Counted from the stretch's first letter, positions 34,674-44,632 are shown. The stretch: DNA of 64,000 nt from Clostridium algidicarnis DSM 15099 (GCF_002934235.1 NZ_PTIS01000008.1:1-64000); one strand, 5' to 3'. Numbers and translations are program-made. Notes: generated from the letters alone by a model not told the origin.

Positions 34674-36554
34674 CTATTTATTAGATTTTAATTTAAAGTA
34701 ATTTCCTTTTATAATATTATGAGAAACCCAAAATCCATCTAATATGTGCGCTTTTTCCTCTTCTTTTACATCTCCAACTATACTATTGTCATTTAAGAGA
34801 GCATAGTTTTTGTTAGTATTTACAAGAACTTTTCCTACAGAGGAATTTTCATATTTATCTTTGTCCACACCTAAAAGATAGGACAAGGTAGGTAGTATGT
34901 CTATTTGGCCTCCTATGGTATCAACAGTCTCTCCCTCAAATCCTTCACTGTATATTATGAAAGGAACCTTTGGGTGCTCTCCTGCTATCCATGGATAGCT
35001 ATCCTTAAACATTGAAACATCTTCCACACAATACTTGTTTAGCCCACCATGATCTCCTGTTATTATTACTATAGTATCTTTAGTTAAATCTTTTTCTTTA
35101 AGTTCATTTATAAAGTATTCTATTTCTTTATCCACATAATTTACACTTTGAAGATACTTTTCCACCATACTACCACTTAAATCTGAAGGAAGATTTAATC
35201 TCCATTCCTCTCTTGGCACATATCCAAACCCAAAATGTGAATTTAAAATTACACCATGGCCATAAAATGGCTTTTCCATCTGTGTTATATTATCTAAAAA
35301 TGACATTAATATAGTCTTATCTGATATACCACCAAAATAATTTACCTCTTCAGGCTTTATATCAATAGCTCGTCTATCTAAAACCGTATCAAACCCCATA
35401 TTTTCTGTAGCAATTTTGAAATTCCAATTACCACCCTTCTCTCCGTGAAGCAATAAGGAATTATAATTATAATATTTTAATATTTTAGGTAGAGATTCAT
35501 ACTCAGTATAAGGATTTTCCCAAAATGTACTTTTACCCCTTATAGGAAATAACCCCGTATTTGTCATAAGATCTGCATCAGAACTTACTCCTGAGTTTGT
35601 TTGATCATAAAAATTTGGGAAATATAAACTACTTTTAATCATCTTATTCAAATAAGGAGTAATCTCTTCCCCTCCAATAGATTGATTTATCATAAAATTT
35701 TCAACTGACTCAGTTTGAATTAAGATAATATTTTTCCCTTTAAAGATTCCTTTATAATCATTTTCAGGAATATCCTCCTTATTTACATCAAACCATTTCT
35801 CAATATCATCTGTCTTCTCTTTTGTAATTTCAGATCTTTTATTTCCCTTTAAATCATCATAAAAATCAAATGCAATATATCCTAAAGGTGAAGTGTCATA
35901 TATGCTACCAAATGGTTCCCAGTAATGAGTTATAAATCCTACATCATCCACTTTTTCCTTAACATCTAGCATCTTATGCAGGTAATTTGCACTAAATATA
36001 GCCACAAGAAATACAAGTAGGAATACTGGTATTCTTCTTTTTTCTCTATATAATAAAGCATCCCTTTTGTAATACTTTATAATAAATGGTATGTCTACTA
36101 AAAATATTATATCTATAGGTCTTAGGTATTTATAAAAATTTAATATCTCCTTAAAGCTTAAATTTCCATGTTTTAAATAATTTATTGTTATAAATCCTCC
36201 TATAGATCTAGCCGTTATAAGATCTACAATCATAAGTAATGAAAATATAATATCTACAGTAATATAAAACTTTAGTCTACCCTTTTTCTTAAATAAGAAT
36301 GCAAAAGATAAGATTATAATTATTACTAAAGAATGTGTAAAAATCCTCATCTTTCTTGGGTCCATAAATTGTATTATAATATCTTTATTAAAAACATTTA
36401 TATTATCACTGTGGATAATAGATAACATGAATATATCCTTAATTAATATAATAGACCAAGTTAATATAAACATATAATCCACATTTTTATTGTTCTTATT
36501 AACATTATTAACAACAGATCTATTTTTTTCTTCTTCTAGCTTACACTTATTCAT
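34674..36554 (-). CDS. LTA synthase-like sulfatase-fold membrane protein
   Basis: 626 residues: five membrane helices in the first ~200, then an extracellular alkaline-phosphatase/sulfatase domain with KNIILIQTESVENF (metal Glu282), HGEKGGNWNF and IITGDHGGLNKY. This is the LtaS layout, an enzyme that transfers glycerol phosphate to build lipoteichoic acid. The segment that holds the catalytic Thr in LtaS (GKTSD) reads SGVSSDADLM here, with Ser324 in its place. It may act on another phospholipid head group. Monocistronic, ATG after AGGAGG. Confidence 0.82.
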   Translation of the reverse strand: MNKCKLEEEKNRSVVNNVNKNNKNVDYMFILTWSIILIKDIFMLSIIHSDNINVFNKDIIIQFMDPRKMRIFTHSLVIIIILSFAFLFKKKGRLKFYITVDIIFSLLMIVDLITARSIGGFITINYLKHGNLSFKEILNFYKYLRPIDIIFLVDIPFIIKYYKRDALLYREKRRIPVFLLVFLVAIFSANYLHKMLDVKEKVDDVGFITHYWEPFGSIYDTSPLGYIAFDFYDDLKGNKRSEITKEKTDDIEKWFDVNKEDIPENDYKGIFKGKNIILIQTESVENFMINQSIGGEEITPYLNKMIKSSLYFPNFYDQTNSGVSSDADLMTNTGLFPIRGKSTFWENPYTEYESLPKILKYYNYNSLLLHGEKGGNWNFKIATENMGFDTVLDRRAIDIKPEEVNYFGGISDKTILMSFLDNITQMEKPFYGHGVILNSHFGFGYVPREEWRLNLPSDLSGSMVEKYLQSVNYVDKEIEYFINELKEKDLTKDTIVIITGDHGGLNKYCVEDVSMFKDSYPWIAGEHPKVPFIIYSEGFEGETVDTIGGQIDILPTLSYLLGVDKDKYENSSVGKVLVNTNKNYALLNDNSIVGDVKEEEKAHILDGFWVSHNIIKGNYFKLKSNK

Positions 36555-36662
36555 AAAATTCCTCCTAAGTTAGATCTAATATCACTCATAATGATATTTT
36601 ATGTACTATATAATCATTTTTACTTTAAAGTTCTTAAATTAACTCTATACTTAAACGAAAAC

Positions 36663-36703
36663 AATCCACAGCTTGTCTTATTTCTTTAATGCAGCTGTGG
36701 ATT
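36663..36703 (-). terminator. Terminator after the ABC exporter gene
   Basis: 10-bp perfect stem AATCCACAGC / GCTGTGGATT with a 21-nt loop and TTGTTTTC on the minus-strand side, 34 bp after the ABC gene stop. Confidence 0.65.
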
Positions 36704-36736
36704 ATTTGTTAAAAATTAATTAGTTTAACTATTTTA

Positions 36737-38458
36737 CTAAGAAACTTCATTTGTAACAAATTGAGCGTTATATAATTCGCTATATATTCCATTTAAATTT
36801 AATAACTCTTCATGACTTCCGCTTTCTTCTACACCATTATCAGTTAAAACTAATATTTTATCAGCATTTTTTATAGTTGATAATCTATGTGCTACCACAA
36901 TTGTAGTTCTACCTTTGCATAACTCTTCTAATGACTTTTGTATCATATACTCTGTAGTATTATCTAGGGCTGAGGTTGCCTCATCTAATATAAGTATTGG
37001 TGGGTTCTTAAGAAATACTCTTGCTATGGATATTCTCTGTTTTTGACCACCTGATAACTTAATACCCCTCTCCCCAATAAATGTATCATAACCTTTTGAC
37101 ATTGACATTATAAACTCATGTATATTAGCTCTTTTAGCTGCTGTTATAATATCCTCATCACTAGCTTCTTGATTACCATATAAAATGTTTTCTTTTATTG
37201 TACCTGTAAATAAAAATACTTCTTGTTGTACAAGCCCTATGCTGCTTCTTAAATCTTCTAAGCTTATATCATAGATACTTTTATTATCTATTAGTATATC
37301 CCCAGAATCCACATCATAAAACCTTGGTATTAAGTTACATAAAGTTGTTTTACCTCCACCAGAAGGACCAACTAAGGCAAGCGTCTTACCTGCTTGTATT
37401 TCTATATTCAAGTTACTTAAAATATATTTATCTTCATATTTAAACGATACTTCCTTAAAGTCTATCTTCCCTTTAACATTATTAAATTCTATTGGGTCTT
37501 TCTTATCTTTTTCAGGTTCTGCATTTAATATCTCTATGTATCTCTTAAATCCAGTCATTCCATTTTGATATTGTTCTACAAAGTTTATAAGTTTCTTTAT
37601 AGGTTGAGTAAACATCTTAACATACAATATGTATGCCATAAAATCTCCAATATTTATCTTTCCCTGATAAGTAAAATATCCACCAACTATTAAAACTACG
37701 TAATCTAATAAATCTGTACAAAATCCAAGGCCTGAATGGTATTCTGCCATAGCCTTATATGCTCTTTCTCTTGCTGCCTTAAAATTTCTATTTCCTACTT
37801 GAAATTTTTTAAGCTCATGATTATGACTTACAAAGGCCTTTGATACTCTTATTCCAGATATGCTATTTTGTAAACTAGCATTTATATCCCCTGTTTTCAC
37901 TCTAGTTTCCATAAAAGCCTTTTGCATCTTATTCTTTTTAACAAAAGCAAATATAAAAACAAAAGGAACAAATGCAAAAACTATTAAAGTTAAAGGTGTA
38001 TTTATTGTAATCAATATTAAAAACGAACCTATTATCATAACTATAGATATAAACAAGTCTTCCGGACCATGATGTGCAAGCTCTGATACATCCATTAAAT
38101 CGTTAATCATCTTAGACATAATATCCCCTGTTTTGTTGTTATCAAAATAATCACAAGGAAGCTTTTGAAGGTGTTTAAACAAGTCCCTTCTCATATCTGC
38201 TTGCATTCTTACACCAACTACATGTCCCCAATACTGCATAAAGTAAGTGCAAGCAACCTTAACTATATATATAACTAAAAGAGCTCCTGCAAATATAGTT
38301 ATCATCCTTATATTTTTATTTGGGATGCTATCATTTACTAATTTTCTTGTCATCATTGGATAAAACAAATCACATAAAACAGCTATAATAGCAAATAGCA
38401 TATCTAAAAAGAAAAGTTTTTTATAAGGCTTGTAATAACTTACAAATTTTTTAAACAC
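36737..38458 (-). CDS. ABC transporter, fused permease and ATPase (MsbA/BmrA type)
   Basis: 573 residues. Six membrane helices occupy residues ~1-300; the nucleotide-binding domain has Walker A GPSGGGKTT, signature LSGGQKQR, Walker B ILILDEATSALD and switch VVAHRLST. It is a half-transporter that would form a homodimer exporting lipids, peptides or drugs. It follows a DUF1653 gene by 34 bp on the same strand. Confidence 0.92.
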   Translation of the reverse strand: MFKKFVSYYKPYKKLFFLDMLFAIIAVLCDLFYPMMTRKLVNDSIPNKNIRMITIFAGALLVIYIVKVACTYFMQYWGHVVGVRMQADMRRDLFKHLQKLPCDYFDNNKTGDIMSKMINDLMDVSELAHHGPEDLFISIVMIIGSFLILITINTPLTLIVFAFVPFVFIFAFVKKNKMQKAFMETRVKTGDINASLQNSISGIRVSKAFVSHNHELKKFQVGNRNFKAARERAYKAMAEYHSGLGFCTDLLDYVVLIVGGYFTYQGKINIGDFMAYILYVKMFTQPIKKLINFVEQYQNGMTGFKRYIEILNAEPEKDKKDPIEFNNVKGKIDFKEVSFKYEDKYILSNLNIEIQAGKTLALVGPSGGGKTTLCNLIPRFYDVDSGDILIDNKSIYDISLEDLRSSIGLVQQEVFLFTGTIKENILYGNQEASDEDIITAAKRANIHEFIMSMSKGYDTFIGERGIKLSGGQKQRISIARVFLKNPPILILDEATSALDNTTEYMIQKSLEELCKGRTTIVVAHRLSTIKNADKILVLTDNGVEESGSHEELLNLNGIYSELYNAQFVTNEVS

Positions 38459-38492
38459 TAAAACACCACCTCAATTTTTATAATTGAACACT

Positions 38493-38750
38493 CTACTTAT
38501 ATTCTGTTATACTTTCTAAATCTAAATTAGAGCACTCTTCAAATCTATTTACCATATTCCCGTTGAATTCAACCCTTTCTAAAAACATAGAAAGTGGTCT
38601 TACCCATATATTCATCTCTCCATATTGTGGCTGGTAAACCACCATATCTTCAAGAGTTTCTGAATGTGTAGCTATATATATTACTTTATAATAATTACCT
38701 TTAAAATGTTTATAAAAAGTCCCTGGTTTAATTTTTCTTTCACCACACAT
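38493..38750 (-). CDS. DUF1653 protein
   Basis: 85 residues. KPGTFYKHFKGNYYKVIYIA, MVVYQPQY and WVRPLSMFLERVE mark DUF1653, a small beta-rich family of unknown role. It probably shares a transcript with the downstream ABC exporter. AGGAGC precedes the ATG. Confidence 0.75.
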   Translation of the reverse strand: MCGERKIKPGTFYKHFKGNYYKVIYIATHSETLEDMVVYQPQYGEMNIWVRPLSMFLERVEFNGNMVNRFEECSNLDLESITEYK

Positions 38751-39213
38751 ATTTAAAGCTCCTTTATTAGTTACTTAATATTTTCATACAAAATTCTGTC
38801 ACACTTTAGTTTGTTACATTGATAGCACTATCTTCTCATTATATTCTACCACATTATTATTTTAAATTGTATATGGCAATAGTTAAATCATACAAATCTG
38901 TTTCGTACCACATTTTTTTTGCATTTTCAAATTTAGATATTTTAGATATTTTAGATATTAATGAAGCTAAATTAAACTAAACCTTCTTTGTTCGGCAAAA
39001 TCTGCTAACACATTGAAAATTATCCCTATTTTACACTAATATTTATATTTATTTTTATTTAATATTAAATAATATATTTACATTTTCCACATAATATATT
39101 AATATTAAATTTGTCTATTTTACAATCTTGATGTGCTAAAGTGACTTTTGTTTATGTATAAACATAAATATCGAAGTAAAATGGCATAATATAGATTAGA
39201 AAAGGAGTTTATA
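38751..39213. other. Intergenic region with a 9-bp triplet repeat
   Basis: Between divergent genes. It holds three perfect tandem copies of TTAGATATT (38933-38959). The rest is AT-rich with no ORF; promoters for both neighbours should lie here, but I can mark none with confidence. Confidence 0.5.
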
Positions 39214-39540
39214 ATGAAATTATTTCAAAATCTTATGGATGAAACTTTAGAGGTTGAGGACTTAGAAGAATTAGAATCAGCAGCAGATCTTTTCCAATTT
39301 GGAGCTGAAAAAGGATATTATAACAAAAGACAATCTGATGAATTCAACAAACGTTACTGGGATATAAAACACAGATTTTTAGCTAAAGAATTAGCAGAAA
39401 ACATAAAAATCAATAGATTAGATCTTATTAACATAATTGCCAATGCACCTTTAGAAATTAAAAATGATAGGAAAGAACTATCTATTTATGTAAACGGGCG
39501 AATTAAAGCTTTAAAAGGAAAAATAACCGGCTTAAGATAG
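39214..39540 (+). CDS. Hypothetical small helical protein
   Basis: 108 residues, predicted all-helical and soluble. It starts MKLFQNLMDETLEVEDLEEL with an acidic first helix, followed by FGAEKGYYNKRQSDEFNKRY and a basic C-terminus (RIKALKGKITGLR). I do not recognise the family. AAAAGGAG lies 8 nt before ATG and codon use looks normal, so it is probably a real gene. It stands alone. Confidence 0.7.
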   Translation: MKLFQNLMDETLEVEDLEELESAADLFQFGAEKGYYNKRQSDEFNKRYWDIKHRFLAKELAENIKINRLDLINIIANAPLEIKNDRKELSIYVNGRIKALKGKITGLR

Positions 39541-39576
39541 GCCATGTTTATTCTTTCAATTTAATTATATAAAAAT

Positions 39577-39615
39577 GAAGGACTGTGCCAAACCAAAAGT
39601 TTTATACAGTCCTTC
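39577..39615. terminator. Bidirectional terminator
   Basis: GAAGGACTGT pairs with ACAGTCCTTC around a loop that can pair further (AAAAGTTTT), between convergent genes. Confidence 0.7.
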
Positions 39616-39675
39616 AACTTTACATAATTTAAAAAATATAATTATACTTTTCTATATTCAAATCTACTTATATGC

Positions 39676-40806
39676 TTATATACTTATAAGTCTTACTACA
39701 CTTTCTGTAGCTCTTTCTATATTTTCTTCACCATTTTCTAAAGCTTCTTTTAATGTTACTATTCCTGGAACTATGCCTATAATGGCTGTTATTCCTTCTT
39801 TATATAGCTTTTCTCTCTCTTTACAACAGACCTTCCCTGCAAAGGCTACTACTGGTATGTTGTGTTTTAGTGCTGTTTTAGACACCCCAATTGGAGTCTT
39901 ACCAAAAATAGTTTGATCATCTATGCTTCCCTCGCCAGTAAATACATAGTCTGCACCTATCATCTTCTCTTCTAAACAGGTATGTTTTATAACTATATCC
40001 ACACCCTTTAAAAGCTTAGCATCTAAAAACGCCATAAGTCCTGCACCAAGGCCTCCTGCAGCTCCAGCTCCTGAAACCTTTGCTATATCCTTATTAAGTA
40101 AATTCTTAATTATATTTGCATAATGAGTAAGGCTCTTGTCAAGTACCTCTACCATATCTTTTGTGGCTCCCTTTTGTGGCCCAAATATATAAGATGCACC
40201 TTTAGGTCCTATTAATGGATTATTAACGTCGCAAGCAACTTCTACGGTAACATTCTTTAGTCTCGGGTCTAGGCCTTTAAGGTCTATACTTTTTAAATTT
40301 ATAAGGTATCCCCCTCCGTAAGGAAGTTCATTTAAGTCTTTATCTAAAAGTCTTGCCCCTAAAGCTTGAACCATACCCGCACCACCATCATTGGTTGCAC
40401 TTCCTCCTATACCTATAACTATGTTAGTAGCTCCCTTGTCAAGAGCAGCCTTTATAAGCTGTCCTGTACCATAGGTTGTTGTATAAAGCGGATTACGTTC
40501 TTCCTTTTTAACAAGTTGAATACCACTGGCACTTGCCATTTCTATAACAGCAGTCTTTCCATCTCCAAGCATTGCAAATTCTGCCTTTACAGTATTCAAA
40601 AGAGGTCCCTTAACATCTATTTCATACAATGTCCCCTCTGTTGCATCTATAAGTGACTGTACCGTACCTTCCCCTCCATCTGCCATAGGTACATGGATAC
40701 ACTCTGCATCAGGCATAACCTTTTTAATACCTCTTTCCATTGCCTTAGCTACGCTTTTTGCGCTCATACTCTCTTTAAATGAATCCGGTGCTAAAACAAA
40801 TTTCAT
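39676..40806 (-). CDS. glxK: Glycerate kinase (GlxK/GarK family)
   Basis: 376 residues, standard for the family. VLAPDSFKESMSA at the N-terminus, HVPMADGGEGTVQ, IGIGGSATNDGGAGM and SGAGAAGGLGAGLMAF are all glycerate-kinase signatures. It phosphorylates glycerate for entry into glycolysis. The GntP-type permease gene 90 bp upstream and the CdaR gene beyond it point to uptake and use of glycerate or a sugar acid. Confidence 0.92.
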   Translation of the reverse strand: MKFVLAPDSFKESMSAKSVAKAMERGIKKVMPDAECIHVPMADGGEGTVQSLIDATEGTLYEIDVKGPLLNTVKAEFAMLGDGKTAVIEMASASGIQLVKKEERNPLYTTTYGTGQLIKAALDKGATNIVIGIGGSATNDGGAGMVQALGARLLDKDLNELPYGGGYLINLKSIDLKGLDPRLKNVTVEVACDVNNPLIGPKGASYIFGPQKGATKDMVEVLDKSLTHYANIIKNLLNKDIAKVSGAGAAGGLGAGLMAFLDAKLLKGVDIVIKHTCLEEKMIGADYVFTGEGSIDDQTIFGKTPIGVSKTALKHNIPVVAFAGKVCCKEREKLYKEGITAIIGIVPGIVTLKEALENGEENIERATESVVRLISI

Positions 40807-40896
40807 AAATAATCCGCCTTTCTAATAGTTATTAAAGTATTTTTACAAGATAATTAATTAACATTTTATTATATAAACTAATATTCTTTGGGCTAC

Positions 40897-42147
40897 TTAT
40901 TTAAGTAATCCAAATATGATAGTAGATACTATTGTCATAGTAAGTCCTACTAAAGATTCATAAGGTATAAGTTTAAGCCTTTCTTTCATATCCATAAACA
41001 CACTACCCCCAGTTGCATGGAAGAAGCTTCCGTGTGGAAGATGGTCAAGCACAGTAGCCCCTGAATGAATCATAGCAGCTGCTGATGTTGGTGCTATACC
41101 AAGTTCCAGTATAGTTGGTCCAAAAACTTGGCTACCAACAGCTGTACCCGAAGTAGTTGATGCAGTAGCTCCTGACATTAATATACCTGCTACAGGTGCT
41201 AATAAGAAAGCTGGAAGTCCTAAAGTTTGTAGTCCATTAATTATTACATCCTTTAACCCTGAGTTAGCTATTATTCCTGCTATGGTACCTGTTCCTATAA
41301 GCAATATAGCAACTCCACTCATTTTACTTAATCCTAAAATAGAATATTTGTTTAAATTCTTTATTTTACCCATACACAAAGCCCCTACAGCTCCTCCAAC
41401 AGGTAATGCAATAAGTGGATCTATGTTAATTTTAAATAATGGTCTTAGTGAAAGCAGTATTATAGCAACTAAAGGTCCTGATATAGCCGCTATAAAGCTT
41501 GGCTTATCTTCAGATGATGTTTGAATTTCTTCATTAATTATGTATGATCCTTTATTTATAAGTTTTTTAGCAATTATACAGGTAACTATAACTCCAAATA
41601 TGGCAGGTATAATCCCAGCTGCCATAACTGATGTTAATGGTATCTTAAAAGCATCCGCTGCTGCTATAGCGTTAGGATTTGGAGACATTATATTTCCAGC
41701 TTTTCCTCCACCTATCATTGCAATTAATATAGATGATCTACTAAGCTTTGCTTTATTTGCTATAGCAATTGCTATTGGTGCTACAGTTATTACTGCAACA
41801 TCTATAAATACGCCTACACAAGTAAGTACTAATGTTGCAATTGTCAATGCTATAAGTGAATTTGATTCACCTACCTTATCTACTATAGTTTCTGCTATTT
41901 TAGCTGCTGCTCCAGATTCTATAAGTACCCCTGCTAAAACTCCTGCTGTTAAAATTCTAAGTATAGCTGGCATTATTCCCTTTGCCCCATCTATCATAAG
42001 TGTTACAGTTCCAGTAAGTCCAGCTCCGCCTACAAGTCCCCCTACTAATGCCCCTAGAATAAGACCATAGGCTGGATGAACCTTTTTAATTATAAGTACA
42101 ATTGCAACAATTAATGCTACTATTGCACCTAGTGCTGTTACTCCCAT
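40897..42147 (-). CDS. GntP family permease (gluconate/glycerate-type)
   Basis: 416 residues with about twelve hydrophobic segments; GGGKAGNIMSPNPNAIAAAD, ILMSGATASTTSG and HSGATVLDHLPHGSFFH are typical of GntP permeases, which import gluconate or related hydroxyacids with protons. With glycerate kinase downstream, glycerate is the probable substrate. ATG follows AGGGGG. Confidence 0.85.
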   Translation of the reverse strand: MGVTALGAIVALIVAIVLIIKKVHPAYGLILGALVGGLVGGAGLTGTVTLMIDGAKGIMPAILRILTAGVLAGVLIESGAAAKIAETIVDKVGESNSLIALTIATLVLTCVGVFIDVAVITVAPIAIAIANKAKLSRSSILIAMIGGGKAGNIMSPNPNAIAAADAFKIPLTSVMAAGIIPAIFGVIVTCIIAKKLINKGSYIINEEIQTSSEDKPSFIAAISGPLVAIILLSLRPLFKINIDPLIALPVGGAVGALCMGKIKNLNKYSILGLSKMSGVAILLIGTGTIAGIIANSGLKDVIINGLQTLGLPAFLLAPVAGILMSGATASTTSGTAVGSQVFGPTILELGIAPTSAAAMIHSGATVLDHLPHGSFFHATGGSVFMDMKERLKLIPYESLVGLTMTIVSTIIFGLLK

Positions 42148-42294
42148 AGATATACCCCCTATTTTTTATATATTTAATATTAATATATCAATTGTAACCC
42201 TTTGCATTTCATAAATCATCGTCATATTGTTAAAATTTCAGTTCATATTATGGTGCATTCGCCCTATAATATATGTAATTATTAATTTAAGTGA

Positions 42295-42356
42295 CGCTCT
42301 AAATCTTCGATTTAGCTAGCGGAACTTACTCCTACGTAGAGTAGTGCAGTAGGAGT
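42295..42356. repeat. Double-hairpin palindromic element
   Basis: Two adjacent hairpins: CGCTCTAAATC-TTC-GATTTAGCTAGCG (2-nt bulge) and ACTCCTAC...GTAGGAGT with a 13-nt loop. They sit between the cdaR stop and the permease start. Neither has a clean T run on the minus strand, so they look more like an interspersed palindromic unit or RNA processing site than a terminator. Confidence 0.55.
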
Positions 42357-42377
42357 TTCCTTTAGTTTATGATACTA

Positions 42378-43448
42378 TTATTTACCTTCATTACAATCTA
42401 ACTTATAAATTGTATAAGCACTAAATAACTGAAACAAATCTAAATAATTCTTAGTATTCTTTCCTGTAATGTCTTGTATCTTTTGTAATCTATAGTTTAA
42501 ACTATTCCTATGAATATGAAGAGCTTCTGCTACTAAATTTATTTCACCATTTAAATTTATATATTTATCTAATGTATTTATTAGGTCAGACCCAGTGCCT
42601 CCCTCTATAAGTTTTAATATAGGCTCTAAGATCTCTTTTTTATCTCCACCTTCATATATCCTATGAATAAGCACAAAATCCTTATAATTGTAAATATATT
42701 GATTAGGTTTAAGCCTTTCTCCAAGCTCAATTGATTTGAATGCTTGATTTACAGACAATCCAACTATCTCTTGTTTAAACCCAATACCTATATAAACATT
42801 ATCTATTAAAGATGATATTCCTTCAATTAACTTATCTAAGTTTTTGTTAAACTTTATAAATAGTACACAGATTTGAGGATTAAGTCTTATTAAATATTCA
42901 TCTTTTGATATCTTAATCCTTAATTTGTCGAAATTAGGATCTTTTACTGAATCTATGGACTTTACAATTACAGCTACCCTTTCTATATTAAGATTTATAT
43001 TTAAGGCCTTTGCCCTTTCTTTAAATACTGCATCATACTCTTGATTTAAATAAGCCCATTGGTGTAGAAATTCATCCTTCAATCTTTCTTCCATTCTTTT
43101 TTCCTTGAAAGTGTATTCCTGACTTATTAAAAGCTCTGCAGTTATTTTTACAAGCTCCGCGAAAGATCCTACAACTTTTGGATCGCCGCTTATACCTATA
43201 ACACCCATTATCTCATTGTTATAGTATATAGGCATATTAACTCCAGGCTTAGCTCCCCCTGAAGACTTATAAACTTCTATTAGTATTCCTCTTTCTATAG
43301 CTTCAAATGCTCCCTTATGTACCTTACCCACCCTTAGGCTGTCTCCACTAGCTATAATAATGCCTTTACTATCCATAATATTTACATTGTAAGGTATGAC
43401 CTTCATCATCCTATCAACTATCCGCTGCGCAAAATTATAAGTCAACAT
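42378..43448 (-). CDS. cdaR: CdaR family sugar-diacid regulator
   Basis: 356 residues. The N-terminal sensor domain (residues ~1-135) opens with FAQRIVDRMMKVIPYNVNIM and has GVIGISGDPKVVGSFAEL; a GGDEF-like middle region follows; the C-terminal PucR-type helix-turn-helix contains LVAEALHIHRNSLNYRLQKI. CdaR activates genes for glucarate, galactarate and glycerate use. Position just upstream of permease and glycerate kinase genes on the same strand supports that role. Confidence 0.88.
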   Translation of the reverse strand: MLTYNFAQRIVDRMMKVIPYNVNIMDSKGIIIASGDSLRVGKVHKGAFEAIERGILIEVYKSSGGAKPGVNMPIYYNNEIMGVIGISGDPKVVGSFAELVKITAELLISQEYTFKEKRMEERLKDEFLHQWAYLNQEYDAVFKERAKALNINLNIERVAVIVKSIDSVKDPNFDKLRIKISKDEYLIRLNPQICVLFIKFNKNLDKLIEGISSLIDNVYIGIGFKQEIVGLSVNQAFKSIELGERLKPNQYIYNYKDFVLIHRIYEGGDKKEILEPILKLIEGGTGSDLINTLDKYINLNGEINLVAEALHIHRNSLNYRLQKIQDITGKNTKNYLDLFQLFSAYTIYKLDCNEGK

Positions 43449-43837
43449 AATACTTCATCCTTTCCATAGCTTTTGCATATATCTACAACTTTTACAAGTT
43501 CCATGTTGCTCTCCCCTTTTCCTATGACTTATATATTTAAGATATCTCTTATATATTAAATGATAAAGCATTATTATTACAATTCTATAAATATTATTAT
43601 TACAACTTTGTAATAATAGATTCTTTACCTTGTATGTAATTAATACAAAGTGTACTTCCTAAAATCACATTGACTTTTATGAAAGTTATGTATAACATTT
43701 ATAATGAAATACGTGAAAATACTTAGTAAAAGGTTAGAATATTAAAACTTCTATAACTTTTAAATTAGCTAGGAGTTTTTTAAAGGTGTTTTGAAAATAA
43801 AAGACTGCAAATAATATTATTTGCTTTGGAGGTAAAA
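43449..43837. other. Intergenic region with repeated ATTATTACAA motifs
   Basis: Between divergent cdaR and pentapeptide genes. TTATTATTACAA occurs twice in the same direction (43571-43582 and 43594-43605), and the second copy forms an inverted repeat with TTGTAATAAT (43608-43617, 2-nt centre). This could be an operator. A TTGACT...TAACAT pair with a 17-bp gap (around 43670-43697) may drive the pentapeptide gene. Confidence 0.4.
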
Positions 43838-44494
43838 ATGGCTAGAAATCAAAGCGTTAAAGGGAACTTTAATTACAACAATATAGAAAAAAAAGATAAG
43901 AATTTTATGTACAAAAACCTTGCTAGAAGTAACTGCTATAATTGTAACTTTTCAAACTCAAATTTTGATTATGTGAGTTTTAGAGGTGCGCATTTTAAGT
44001 CTAGTGATTTCTTTCAGTGTACTTTTAGATGGGCTGAATTTATTGGTGCTAACTTAAAGGGAAGTAGTTTTAAAGATGCTATATTTGAAAATGCTATATT
44101 TGATTCAGTAAATTTAGAGGCAGTTAACTTTAAAGATGCAACCTTTATAAATACTGTATTCTTATCTACTGATGTAAAAAAGGCTAAAAATTTAGATAGG
44201 AGCAATCCTAATATCAAGATCTTTGATGAGATGCCAGATATAAAAATAAGTGAAGATTTAAGAATTGCCACTGAAAATGTAATGACAAATGCCCATGTAA
44301 AAGCTGCTAGGATTTTTGATACAAAGGATGGAGACCTGAATTTATTAAATTTAATGATTTTATTAGAATACTTTGATGAAAAGACTTTAATTGAAGGCTT
44401 ACGTAGAATTCAACTTGAATTAGATAGAGATTTTCATACATTAAGTTATGTAATTAGACTTTTAAAGGATTCTAAGATAGATAAACCTTTATAG
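43838..44494 (+). CDS. Pentapeptide repeat protein
   Basis: About 218 residues. Residues ~25-115 contain pentapeptide repeats of the A(D/N)LXX type (CNFSNSNFDYVSFRGAHF, ANLKGSSFKDAIFENAIF, VNFKDATFINTVF), expected to form a right-handed square beta-helix. The C-terminal ~90 residues are helical (LNLLNLMILLEYFDEKTLIE). Some such proteins mimic DNA and protect gyrase, but many have unknown roles. ATG follows GGAGG; an upstream in-frame TTG overlaps that site and is rejected. Confidence 0.8.
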   Translation: MARNQSVKGNFNYNNIEKKDKNFMYKNLARSNCYNCNFSNSNFDYVSFRGAHFKSSDFFQCTFRWAEFIGANLKGSSFKDAIFENAIFDSVNLEAVNFKDATFINTVFLSTDVKKAKNLDRSNPNIKIFDEMPDIKISEDLRIATENVMTNAHVKAARIFDTKDGDLNLLNLMILLEYFDEKTLIEGLRRIQLELDRDFHTLSYVIRLLKDSKIDKPL

Positions 44495-44592
44495 TACCAT
44501 TATAACCATCAGCCTATTCCCCGGTAGCATTGTGGTGTATAAAATTTAAGAAATATAGATTCTTGCTTTACCCTATACCTATCTCAATACAT

Positions 44593-44632
44593 AAAAGACC
44601 TATAAGACTTTATAACGTCTTATAGGTCTTTT
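44593..44632. terminator. Bidirectional terminator ending the eut operon
   Basis: 16-bp perfect stem AAAAGACCTATAAGAC / GTCTTATAGGTCTTTT, 8-nt loop, T runs on both strands, 22 bp after eutQ and about 100 bp after the pentapeptide gene. Confidence 0.9.

Noticed and set aside
38933-38959. CRISPR-like array
   Set aside because: Three adjacent 9-bp copies without spacers are a simple tandem repeat, not a CRISPR array.
41540-42070. 176-codon open frame antisense to the GntP permease gene
   Set aside because: It mirrors a long hydrophobic membrane protein gene with clear family motifs; no ribosome site; a shadow frame.
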